From Laccaria trichodermophora (lineage: Eukaryota > Basidiomycota > Agaricomycetes > Agaricales > Hydnangiaceae): 64,000 nucleotides of DNA. Both the position numbers and the translations under genes were made by a program. The number at the start of each line of letters is the position of its first letter. Position 1 is the stretch's first letter. Shown piece by piece: positions 34,926-45,057 of this stretch. Where the stretch lies: the NCBI GenBank assembly GCA_018417955.1, contig JACTVC010000023.1, forward strand, positions 186,001 through 250,000, written 5' to 3'. The notes beneath the pieces were generated by a model. That model made no database searches. It saw only the letters and a program-made list of their open reading frames with translations, and was not told where the DNA came from.

Positions 34926-35243
34926 TCAGTGAAAGCAACGAGGAACGGGAGGACGCAATACACTACTAACAATGACGGGGATCCCAAAACAAAAGCCCGT
35001 ACAACAAACTGTAATCCTGGGGCTGCACGGGCTGCCCAGAGGGACGCAGTTGGTAGAATCAGGATTTAGTGCATGGCGATTGACCGAAACGGCTCCTTTC
35101 AAAGGCGTCAGATCGTCAGCACCGTTTGGGGTCAAGGACGCGGCAATATTAGGGATGGGTCGGGGGTCTGCAACAGATGGTATTGCAATCGCGATCGTCG
35201 CGACTACGAGGATGAGGGCCATTGAAGACGCAAGCTCATGCAT
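34926..35243 (-). CDS. Small secreted six-cysteine protein, divergent copy 3
   Basis: A single-exon ORF of 105 residues. The N-terminus (MHELASSMALILVVATIAIA) is a signal peptide. The cysteine order is the same as in copies 1 and 2: NCVPLGSPC, VCC, FC and RC. Here the last cysteine is reached by reading straight through, whereas copies 1 and 2 need a splice. An intron starting at the GTCATT after residue 85 is an alternative, but I found no good acceptor. It lies upstream of NOP12 in opposite orientation. Confidence 0.65.
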   Translation of the reverse strand: MHELASSMALILVVATIAIAIPSVADPRPIPNIAASLTPNGADDLTPLKGAVSVNRHALNPDSTNCVPLGSPCSPRITVCCTGFCFGIPVIVSSVLRPPVPRCFH

Positions 35244-35679
35244 TTGTATTGAGTTTCTTATGTGTGTGCAGGATGCGGGGATGAAGTCGGGGGCAAGGAA
35301 GAGCTTGGGAATCGCGATACAGCCTTAAGTAAGGCGCTTTAAGCGGCCTGCATTCAATTGACTCGCTTCGCGGAACCCATTGCATAGTTCCTTCGCAGTG
35401 CATGATGAGGAAATCGACCTTAGGTTTTCATGTTAAGCCCGAGAACTGCGTGATCTTCGTATCAGCCTGATGGATGACGGCAAATTGGGTGACGATAAGT
35501 AATGAAGGAATGAAACTGACCATTTTCGAATACGTAAGGTCTGGAATCTGAAGCTCTGAAGCTTTGAAGCCTGAGGCCTGAGGAATAAGAAAAGTTGACA
35601 AGACCGATCACCTGAGCACATTGATTTACAAAAGCGGAAACTTCCTTAAATTTCAACTCTCTTGCACGACTATCGTGAA
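35244..35679. promoter_or_regulatory. Divergent promoter between secreted-protein copy 3 and NOP12
   Basis: This 436-bp stretch should contain both promoters. Much of it is repeated near 33400-33730. No specific element was identified. Confidence 0.4.
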
Positions 35680-37706
35680 ATGAGCCTCTCGTCGCTCCTT
35701 CTGGCGAAAACGAAAGCTGTAGACACGGAACTCGATGCATTGTTCAAAGCCTCGTCGATTCCAGCGGTTACATCAAAATCCGTGAGCTTACAATTGTTCA
35801 AAGTTTAGGATAACTGAAAATTCGTAGACGCAGAGTACCGTCGACGTAAAAAAAAGGAAACTTCATTCTGAGGAAGATGTACAGGACGAAGGAGCTCCCG
35901 TACTGCCGCGAAAAAAGGCGAAGTCGGTTGAAGTGAAGAGCGTCAAGTTCGCTAGTACTACGAAAACGGAAATGAAGGAGACTAAGGCTTTGGCAAAGGA
36001 AGCGAAAGTGAAAGTGAAGGCTACGAAGGTAAAAGGAAAGGGCAAAGGCAAGGCAAAAGAGGTCAACGAGGACGAGGATGAGGACGACGAGGAAGATAAT
36101 AATTCGGATCTGGAAAACGTGTATCTGAAGAGCAAAGCGGCGAAAACCAAACAGGCTGCTAGGCCAGAGGCCGCTGCTGAGAAGGAAGACACCGATGAGG
36201 AAGAGGATTCTGAGGAAGAAGGCGAGCCCACGCAGATCGTGCATGAATCCATCCAGCCCAAGCCCAAGCCAGCAAAAAAGCAAAAATTCGTACCGGCGGA
36301 CGAAACGCCCGAGCAACGAGACAGGCGTACGATATTTATTGGCAACTTGCCGTCCGAAGTTGCGCATAAACGAGTGTGTATCTTTCCGCCCACTATGTAT
36401 ATAAACTAACGGTTATCCTAGCCTCTTAGGAAACAGCTAGAACACCACATCACCGCCCTCGTTCCCACCTCCAAAATTGAGTCGGTCCGCTTCCGCTCTG
36501 TAGCATTCCAAGCCCCCACCGCAAAATTACCCACAGACGCAGACGGCCCCTCTTCTTCCACCACAAGCACCAAAACCAAAACACCACGCCCGCATGTACA
36601 AGACCGCACTGCGACCTGGCGCTCCAAGGTCGATGAAAAAGACGACGAGTTCGTCAAGCAGGACGACAAGAAGTTCCTTACCTCGAGCCAGAAGAAGAGA
36701 ATCGCGTTCATAAACCAGGAGTTCCATTCGTCTGCGGATGGCGTGAACGCGTACGTGGTTTTTGCGCACCCTGTTGAGGTGAAAGACCGGCCGGCGAATT
36801 TGCCCCCACCCAAGGAGGTGATGGACCCTTATGAAGCTGCGAAGGCAGCTGTGGAGAAGTGTGATGGAACCGTATTCATGGAGAGGATGATTCGTGTGGA
36901 TGCTGTTGGAAGAGAGGCGGTTGAGACGAGAAAAGAGGGGAAGGATGGTGTGGGGGACCCGAAGCTTGCTGTGTTTGTTGGAAATTTGGATTTTGCGAGC
37001 AAGGAGGAGGATCTGAGGGTGTTCTTTGAGGGCGTGGTTAGTGCTGAGCGGGGACCACCGCCCTTAAAAGAGGATGAGGATGAGGAGGGAATGAAGAAGC
37101 CGAATACTTGGGTTACAAGGGTGAGGATTGTGAGGGACAAGGAAACGCAGCTTGGGAAGGGCTTTGCGTATATCCAATTTGCTGTGGGCTGTCCATTTAT
37201 TTTGATTTCCAAAGGCTAATGGGAAGGAAATACAGGACAGGGAGTGCGTAGACGAAGTACTCGCTCTCGAGGAACAAAAGCTCAAATTCGCGAAACGTAA
37301 ACTTCGTGTACAGAGATGTAAAAGCTTGCCTGGGGCCAAGGTAGCCGTAGACGCCAAGACGCACCCCAAAGCAGCAGCAAATGCACCACGTTCGGCGCCT
37401 GTACCCATCGTCATACCCAAGGGCGACCCAGCTCTAGGCGAGCGGCTCGCCCATCTCTCGAAAGATGCCAGGAAACAGGCCAAATCCAGCGATGCAGATC
37501 GCGTCGCGAGGAGGCTGGCGAAGAAGAAAGCCAGGATGGCTATAGGTCCGCCTGGTGGTTCAGGAGTCAAGGGGAAGGATAGGGAGAGGGTTAGGAAACC
37601 CGCCGGTGGCTCTGGTTCATCCAAGGCGAAGAATATTGGGAGAAAGGAGGGCAAAGGACGGGTAAGGAGCGAGAAGAGCCTGTTGAAGAGGAACTTGAAA
37701 AAGTAG
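35680..37706 (+). CDS. NOP12: Nop12-like nucleolar RNA-binding protein (RRM)
   Basis: Exons 35680-35781, 35828-36373, 36422-37183 and 37215-37706 join in phase 0 throughout and give 633 residues. The N-terminal third is lysine-rich and acidic, typical of nucleolar proteins. RRM1 starts at RRTIFIGNLPSEVAHK and RRM2 at PKLAVFVGNLDFASKEEDLR with RNP1 KGFAYIQF. The block ANGKEIQDRECVDEVLALEE then KLKFAKRKLRVQRCK is characteristic of Nop12. The C-terminus is basic. Yeast Nop12 acts in large ribosomal subunit biogenesis and 25S rRNA maturation, and the same role is expected. The next gene (MFS) starts only 76 bp after this stop codon. A truncated duplicate of its 5' end lies at 33.4-33.75 kb. Confidence 0.88.
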
Positions 37707-37782
37707 ATAGACCAGAGTAAGTACATACATAGAATTCCCCAAAATGGAAATTTGCACTCTGTAATCAACCACTTCAAATGCC

Positions 37783-40481
37783 ATGGCTTCCCTTTCTTCC
37801 GACCTGCGGGCAAAACCCAACATGAGCCGATACGATGACGGCGAGGACGTCGAGCAGCAGCAACGCCTTATCGACGGCGATGATTCTGAGGAGTGTGATG
37901 GGAGGACACCAGTACGTTTTTTCGTCAAAGGCGCAACACGATACTTGGCTAACGGACTGGTGTAGTTGGATAAGACTATTGACCGTATTGGTATGGGGAG
38001 CTACCAGTGGGCTTTACTGTCGCTTTGCGGTTTCGGTGAGTCCTTTCTTGCGATTACATGTCTTTCTGAAGCAAGACATTTCTTGGTTAGGCTGGATGGC
38101 GGACAATGTGTGTTTAGTTCGCCTGTTCTAATTCCAATGCATGACTATCTTGTTCAGATGTGGCTTCAAGCCATCGCCATGATTCTCCCTCGCGTTCAGA
38201 GGCATTATTTGGGTGAGTCGGTCGCACTCTCGCGGAAAGGAACTTCACATACCATTATGCTTAGTGCCCGATAGCTACATAGGTAGCGTCTCATCCTCTA
38301 TGTTTGCCGGAATGATGATTGGCGCAGTTGGCTGGGGCACATGTGCGTGCCTTCAATCTTTCCTCTCTTCCCCCAAGGCTAATTTTTCTACAAGGTTCCG
38401 ATATAATGGGGCGTAGTACGGCGTTTAATGCTACGCTTTTCTTTACCGCCATTTTTGGCTTTCTTGCATCCTTGTCGAACTCCTTTGGCACGTTATGCGT
38501 AGCCTTGTTTTTCCTCGGGAGTTCAGTCGGCGTGAGTACCCTCAATCTCTCAATTCCTTAGTCCGCTGACGTTTGCTCAGGGATCAATGCCAACAGACGG
38601 CACCCTCCTCCTCGAACAATTGCCCAGAGAGAAACAATATCTCGTCACAGCGCTCTCAGTCTTCTTCTCCGTCGGCTCCGTAGTGTCTGCCGTCGTAGCT
38701 CTCCTCGTGCTGCCCAACAATTCGTGCCCGCTTGCGTCTTCAGCGGAATTACTATTTCCGTCCACCTTGGCGCCACCACCCTGCGACGTGGAAACTCAAA
38801 ATCTGGGTTGGAAATACGTGCTCATTACCCACGCACTCTTAGTACGTATTACCCCATGCATCTTGCTGAGCCCCACGTAGAGGTCTAGCCCGATCCCGAT
38901 CCCGTCCATGGCCCGTCCCACCTTCCCCATTTTTACAATCTGACTCTCCCACAGACACTATCAATGTTCCTTGCACGTATCGTCTTTTTCCGGCTGCACG
39001 AGTCCCCGCGATACCTCGTACACGCAGGACGCCCACACGATGCTATCAAGTCCCTACAAATGATATCTAAATTCAATGGCTCGAATTTGAGTATCGAGTT
39101 GGAGGACGTGAGGGATCACCTCCACAATCCCTGTGATTTGGTGGAGCCGCAAGGACCCGTTGATGATATCCAGCCAAGTGAAGATGGGAGATCTGGTGGA
39201 GTGGCTACTAACAACGCGGATGGGACGAGGATTACGCTGGTGACAGGGTATGATTCCACAGGAGAAACGCCCGTACTAGATCCAGATCGTGCTTTGTTCC
39301 CGCCTCTAGTGTTGGAGAACTCTGATTTGCTGGGAACGAAGGAGTCTACTCTACAGCCTCCCAAATTCAATGACCCTTCGTCGTCGTCGTCGTCATTGGA
39401 ACGGCCCCGGATAGTCAACCCTCCACCAATATCCAGAACCCACTCCCGCCGGCTATCCGATGCTTCACTATCCTCGAGAAAATTCCACATATTGCCCCCC
39501 TGGTTGCGCCGGCCCCTTCGCTCATGGTGGGACCGCGTCCTGCTCGTCCTCTCCCCCGAGTGGCTGAGGACGTCAGTTTTGATGTGGAGTACGTGGTGTG
39601 CGATGGCCCTTGGTACGTTTCTTTGTTGTATTGAGCAAGGAAAGGAGGAGGCTGATGCGATGTCTAGCATACACAATGTTCAACGTCTACCTCCCAAAAC
39701 TCCTCGAAACGGGGTCTGGGTCTGGATCCATGGCAGGATCATCGTCCGTCCCACCAACAAAGACGCTCGAACAGAGTTTATGGGATGTTGTTATTTTCAC
39801 TATTGGGGGGTGTCCAGGTGCCATTGTTAGTCTTCCTATCTTCTTTGTCGAGTTCACCTTTTACACGGCGCTGATACTCTCTCAAATAAATAAAGCTCGG
39901 AGCGTGGCTCATAGAAACGAGGTTAGGCCGGAGGTGGTCCCTTGCTGGAAGCACCTTCATCACTGCGTTCTTCTGCGTGGTGTTCGTGCTTGTGGAGTCG
40001 ACGTGGGCGGTTAGGGCTAGTACGGTCGGGATCAGCCTGAGTGTTACAGTGGGTTTTCGATCCTTTCTTGTGGTGACTATAGAAGATTGACGTAGTGTGT
40101 GTAGACGATGTGGGCTGTGTTGTATGGCTGGACTCCGGAGATTTTTGGTACGAAAGGTAAGCTTTGCTTTTGCTTTGGCATATGATTTGTTCAATCTTCT
40201 TTTCGTCAGTGCGGGGAACAGCATGCGGGATCGCTTCGGCTCTTTCGAGGATGTACGTCTTCCATTCCCTCTTCGTCTCCTCGTCCTTTCACTCATAAAA
40301 CACTGATAGAGGAGGGATGATCGCACCCATGCTAGGTGGAATGCTTTTGATGATGGACAGGTCTCTACCGGTGTACGCCAGCACCGTGGTTTTCGTCTTC
40401 GCGGGGTTTTGCGTGTTAATGCTAAAAGAAGACGAAGGGGAAGGAGGAAGGTCCAAGGGAGACCGAGTGGTTATGCATTAA
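37783..40481 (+). CDS. Major facilitator superfamily transporter, multi-exon (intact copy)
   Basis: About ten short exons. After a soluble N-terminus come DKTIDRIGMGSYQWALLSLC, VPDSYIGSVSSSMFAGMMIG, GWGT, DIMGRSTAFNATLFFTAIFG and LGSSVGGSMPTDG, an MFS N-half with the loop 2-3 D-x-x-GR signature. LGWKYVLITHALL follows, then ARIVFFRLHESPRYLVHAGR. A large hydrophilic central loop rich in Ser and Pro separates the halves. The second half includes YTMFNVYLPKLLE, LGAWLIETRLGRR and PMLGGMLLMMDRSLPVYAS. The architecture is like fungal sugar-porter/SV2-related MFS proteins; substrate unknown. It starts 76 bp after NOP12 and is the parent-like copy for the damaged MFS fragments at 51.6 and 58.2 kb. Confidence 0.8.
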
Positions 40482-40577
40482 TTGTACAGGGTACTCTAAC
40501 ATATCTACTCCTTAATTGCGCATTCACCCTTTGGACGGTTGTACATTCTGTAATCTTCTTTGTGGTTTATGTAGATC

Positions 40578-40979
40578 CTATAAGACCACCGCATCCGCCT
40601 CAATTTCAACCCTCATCTCCTCACTGACGAATCTAACACCCAGAATCATCGTCGCAGCCGGCCCAACATCCCCAAAAACCTCCTTCAACGCCCTCCCAAC
40701 TTCGCCAGAATCCTCATCACGGGTAACGAACATGCGGACACGGACCACATCCTCCTTCGTCCCCCCTAGGGCCTCTACGGCGCGTATGATTTCGGAAAAG
40801 GCTTGTAGGGCTTGGTGGAATGCTGATGATGGGTGGAGGATCGTGGGTGTGGAGGTGGAGGTGGAGACGGAGGTGGTACCGGAGATGAAGATGAATGGGC
40901 CCCGTCGAACGCCTCTGGAATACCCGAACTGAGCTTCGTAGGGGTTTGACGTTTTGTGTCGTTGGATTTGGGTTGACAT
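40578..40979 (-). CDS. RidA/YjgF family protein
   Basis: A single-exon ORF of 133 residues. The RidA fold is recognised from FGYSRGVRRGPFIFISGTTS, the central helix AFHQALQAFSEIIRAVEALG, VVRVRMFVTRDED and the C-terminal strand TMILGVRFVSEEMRVEIEAD. The acidic residue near the C-terminus (EIEADAV) is where active RidA proteins keep their conserved Glu. Classical members hydrolyse reactive enamine/imine intermediates, and that activity is plausible. The poly-Ser/Thr insertion SVSTSTSTSTPT is unusual. The start codon is only 45 bp from that of F-box copy B on the other strand, so the promoters overlap. Confidence 0.85.
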   Translation of the reverse strand: MSTQIQRHKTSNPYEAQFGYSRGVRRGPFIFISGTTSVSTSTSTPTILHPSSAFHQALQAFSEIIRAVEALGGTKEDVVRVRMFVTRDEDSGEVGRALKEVFGDVGPAATMILGVRFVSEEMRVEIEADAVVL

Positions 40980-41024
40980 TGTTGGGTTTTGTTTTTTTCT
41001 GAATCACACAACTCAGACAGAACG

Positions 41025-42569
41025 ATGGACGACGATAACCTCGTCGTCGGCCCTTTCAATAAGGAGACGCGACCTGCCTTTGCATTGTTACTAGCTGATA
41101 CTGAGCGAGAGATCGCACGACTCCAGCAAGTGGCTATTCAAGCCAGAACCGCTATCAACAGGTGCTCCCCCATTTCAATTCTGCCACCCGAGACACTTTT
41201 AGAAATCTTCATGCTCTGCTGCCAACCCAAATACAACGCCATCGGAGGAGTGGATAGTCAGGCGGTATGTCCTTTGCGCCTCTCTGCTGTCTGCAAAGCA
41301 TGGCGCGACCTGGCATGGTCTACGAGTCGCTTGTGGTCTGCTATCATCTTGACCAAGTCAAACCCTCGTGCTTTGCATCTTGAGGGAGTTCTAGATTCAT
41401 GGATTAAACGAGCAGGAGATCAACCCCTTTCCATCCGTTACGAAGTACCAATCAGACGCCTGCTATGCCTTCTCGCTCAAAAAAAATCGAATTGGATGAA
41501 TGTTTCAATCTCCGTCCTGTATTCGGAAGAGTTACAGGGTGTGATCAAAAATCACGAATATTTTCCACTCCTACAGCATCTCTCTATATGTGTTCTAGCC
41601 AGCAGTTCTGGACCTAGCCTTGTAAGAGATCCCCGGTGTGGTCTTGAAGATCTTGACATCTTCAACGCCACAAGTCTGCCCAAAATAACCCATCTACATG
41701 TACCGAAATACCTACAGTGCTTCAACTCCAGCTCGATGTGGTCACAGCTCAGAATGTTCTCTGTTAGCACCATTGGCAATGAGGGCCTGTGCAAAATTTT
41801 AGATTTTGCTAGGTCTCTTGAAGTTTTCAATGCAGACGGCCTTGAGCCACACTCCAGTTATGAACCACCAACTGTCATTCACTCCAACCTCCAATGCCTT
41901 GCCTTGAAGGAGGTAGATTCAACTGTTTTGAATGATCTCCTTGGCAAGCCATACATCAGCACTTCTAACCTTGAAGATCTCACAATTGAAATAAATCATG
42001 GCTGCCCAGACTCCACCTCCCTATCCAACTTCATCACCTCATTCCATCAACTCCACTGGTTTAGAGTGAAATATGGTGGTCAAAAGGATCCAGACTGGAT
42101 TTTTAATTGGCTTTTGAATATTCCATCCCTTACAAAGCTAGATGTTGAAACATCTGCAAGCACAATCATAAACATTGTTTCTGCTCTGGGCAAGCCTGCT
42201 TCTACAAGAGCAGAACCAGAATATCTCCCTTTGGTTATTGATCTTACGATTACTCTTGGGTACTATGGCAAAGGCAATCTTATGATGAAGGATATTGTAG
42301 AGATGCTGGCATACAGATCCTCTGGGCTTTCTCCCTCCATCTCAAGGCTAAAAAATGCTTTGGTATCTGAGCCTGATATGCTTTTTACTAAAGAGGACTT
42401 TGAAACCTTGCAAGCCACATCTCTTGGTGACCTGGCATTGACAATGGTAGACAAGAAAGGTTTGTCTCAATCTTGGTACACCTTATTCTTCTCACCAATT
42501 TACTTGATTGGCAGGAACCTACATCTGGAAAGATGGGAATTGGAGATTGTGAAATTTTTTTGGTTGTGA
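41025..42569 (+). CDS. F-box-like protein, family copy B (intact, extended C-terminus)
   Basis: Intronless, 514 residues. The N-terminal helix contains NKETRPAFALLLADTEREIA and LQQVAIQARTAIN. The F-box-like domain follows (SILPPETLLEIFMLCC, AVCKAWRDLAWSTSRLW), then leucine-rich segments (FPLLQHLSICV, NIPSLTKLDVETS). Relatives end at FFSPI, but here the stop is lost by a small local change and translation continues 21 residues (YLIGRNLHLERWELEIVKFF). It is divergent from the RidA gene. The 1.6-kb palindrome begins 91 bp downstream. Confidence 0.85.
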   Translation: MDDDNLVVGPFNKETRPAFALLLADTEREIARLQQVAIQARTAINRCSPISILPPETLLEIFMLCCQPKYNAIGGVDSQAVCPLRLSAVCKAWRDLAWSTSRLWSAIILTKSNPRALHLEGVLDSWIKRAGDQPLSIRYEVPIRRLLCLLAQKKSNWMNVSISVLYSEELQGVIKNHEYFPLLQHLSICVLASSSGPSLVRDPRCGLEDLDIFNATSLPKITHLHVPKYLQCFNSSSMWSQLRMFSVSTIGNEGLCKILDFARSLEVFNADGLEPHSSYEPPTVIHSNLQCLALKEVDSTVLNDLLGKPYISTSNLEDLTIEINHGCPDSTSLSNFITSFHQLHWFRVKYGGQKDPDWIFNWLLNIPSLTKLDVETSASTIINIVSALGKPASTRAEPEYLPLVIDLTITLGYYGKGNLMMKDIVEMLAYRSSGLSPSISRLKNALVSEPDMLFTKEDFETLQATSLGDLALTMVDKKGLSQSWYTLFFSPIYLIGRNLHLERWELEIVKFFWL

Positions 42570-42660
42570 GGGCATTTTGCATGTCCTGGGAAATGAAATA
42601 CAATTTGAAGCTACCTTAATCAATGATTGAGAAATTAAACTGCATTCTCTGATGTTACTT

Positions 42661-44236
42661 ACACTAACTAGGCAAAAAGATTGTCCAGTCATTTTCTGGA
42701 CAAAGTTGGTGCTATAACACAAGAACCAAACATTTTTAGTACTAAGCTCTGGTGTATCAAAGATAGCTAAGGGGGTGTAGATTGTACATACCAAGTTTGA
42801 GGATGAACAAATGAAAACTCAGGATAAGGCAGGGCATTGACTGTGACAAGTGCCAAAAATGGGATGTAATAAAGTGGAAAATTCTGAATGACTGCAACCT
42901 GACAAAGGCAATTCACAACTTGAGGAAGAGATATTTTGAAGACTGAATTTCCCTGCTATTGTTATGAGCTTCATAAAGTCTCTGGGCTATAAAATGTTAT
43001 ATCCTCCCCTAAAAGGTAAATTTGAACTTGTTCTCCACTTTATGTATTTTTCACTCAATATATCTGTTGGAATGAGGCAACATGACTCCCTATTAATGTT
43101 TGTAGTGTGTATAATACAAAAGGTAGGTAGAAATGTTAAAATGACCATTGCATGATGTCTGTAGAAGTTAATTTCCAGAGTTTTTCTGAAAGTAAACAAG
43201 TATCTACAACATTGGTCCTTCTTTTCTGCAAGAAGAAAAAATGCTACCATCCTTTTGAGTTGATCCATGGAGACTCAGGATGTCCTTTAAACAACACCTG
43301 AAATATAATATGATAGCAAATAAATTTACACTAGGTATAACTTGAATAGTCCCCAAGAAAATTACATTTTGCATAGAGCAATCGTCCTGGACCAGTCCTT
43401 GACATTTTTCTTGGTGAATTGGGGCTGAAAATATTTCACAAAGCACTTCTCATACCTAGTAACACCATCCCAGTGAGGTCCTATTTATACAATGATCTGA
43501 GACCCCACACCTTTCTTGCTCTATGCAAAATGTACTTTTATTGAGGACTTTTCAAGATATACCCAGTGTAAATTTATTTTCTATCATGCTATACTTCAGG
43601 CATCATTTAAAAGACATCCTGAGTCTCCATGGATCAATTCAAAAGGATGGTAGCATTTTTTCTTCTTGCAGAAAAGAAAGACCAATGTTGTAGATACTTG
43701 TTTACTTCCAGAAAAACTCTGGAAATCAACTTCTACAGACATCATGCAATGGTCATTTTAACATTTCTATCTACCTTTTGTATTATACACACTACAAACA
43801 TTAATAGGGAGTTATTTTACCTCATTCCAACAAATATATTAAGTGAAAAATACATAAAATGGAGAACAAGTTCAAATTTACCTTTTGGAGAAGGATATAA
43901 CATTTTCTAGCCCAGAGACTTTATGAAGCTCATAACAATAGCAGGGAGATTCAGTCTTCAAAATATCTCTTCCTCAAGTTGTGAATTGCCTTTGTCAGGT
44001 TGCAGTCATTCAGAATTTTCCACTTTATTACATCCCATTTTTGGCACTTGTCACAGTCAATGCCCTGCCTTATCCTGAGTTTTCATTTGTTCATCCCCAA
44101 ACTTGGTATGTACAATCTACACCCCCTTAGCTATCTTTGATACACCAGAGCTTAGTACTAAAAATGTTTGGTTTTTGTGTTATAGCACCAACTTTGTCCA
44201 GAAAATGACTGAACAATCTTTTTGCCTAGTTAGTGT
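42661..44236. repeat. Giant inverted repeat: two ~720-bp arms, ~135-bp loop
   Basis: The arm at 42661-43381 is repeated in inverted orientation at about 43515-44236. Outer ends read ACACTAACTAGGCAAAAAG and its reverse complement, apart from small changes further in. Matching landmarks on opposite strands include the same 93-residue open frame at 43268-42987 (minus) and 43629-43910 (plus). The arms look roughly 90-95% alike by eye. This could be a foldback/long-TIR non-autonomous DNA element; the CACTA-like outer edge hints at that superfamily, but no matching target duplication was found. A transcript across it would fold into a very long double-stranded hairpin. Confidence 0.85.
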
Positions 44237-44454
44237 AGGGATTGTGCAAAAAAAATTGGAGGAGAAATAACTTCTGGTTGTGAAAATTGGATAGAGATTG
44301 CATAAGTATCAGAGGAAGCAAGTGGATGGATAAGGGAAGGTCCATCTTGAGACTTGGTAGCATATCATCTCAAAAAATCAATTTCACCTTAAGTACTTGA
44401 GGAGAAGTGTCTAAAATTATGTGAGGGCCTCAAGTGGAAACCATATGTCTGATG

Positions 44455-44462
44455 ACTCATGA
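44455..44462. repeat. Left 8-bp TSD (ACTCATGA) of non-autonomous element
   Basis: Identical to 46429-46436. Confidence 0.85.
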
Positions 44463-45057
44463 CAAGGGGGCTCCGGCAATAGAATGCCAGACCTATACCC
44501 GGTTAGTTAGTCCAGCTGATGGTCCGAAAAAAAAAAAATGGAGGTCTCGACAACTAAAGCTCAGAATTGCTATAGGACCTCATATTGACTTGTATTAACT
44601 TTAATTACACACTGCTTGCATCACATACTACCATATACCTGCTATATAACACAGTCCAATGCACTTTGCAGTATGTACTAATGGATTTTCTGAGCTCGTA
44701 AACATAAGAAACTCCACTCTGAGCAGACACCTTCTCAGAGTAGGGAAAGTGTCACCCCACACACTCTCAAACCTCTCCTCAATTGACGGCATCACGTAAG
44801 ACCTTCAGCCCAACTTCAGCTGTTTGACCAACCATCCTTCATAATGGGCATTGAAATATTGACTGCCCATTGATCATCCTCCACTCTCCACACAACACAA
44901 ATCATCGTGTTTACAATCCTGATTCCTGAATTCATCAAAGTCATCACACACAAATCCAACATGGTCCTCTCCACCCTTAGTCTTTCAGTCTTTCGAGGGT
45001 TCAACATTCTTCCAAAAAGGCTGGTGAGCCACACACATTGGGTCTTCGCGTTCACAG

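Noticed and set aside
34556..34969. 137-residue plus-strand ORF between secreted-protein copies 2 and 3
   Set aside because: It lies in duplicated intergenic sequence; the copy near 33258 does not conserve the frame.
35798..36393. Long minus-strand ORFs opposite NOP12
   Set aside because: They mirror the lysine- and glutamate-rich low-complexity part of NOP12 and are shadows.
42987..43910. Two identical-looking 93-residue ORFs on opposite strands
   Set aside because: They are the same stretch read in the two arms of the palindrome; no recognisable protein and no reason to count them as genes.
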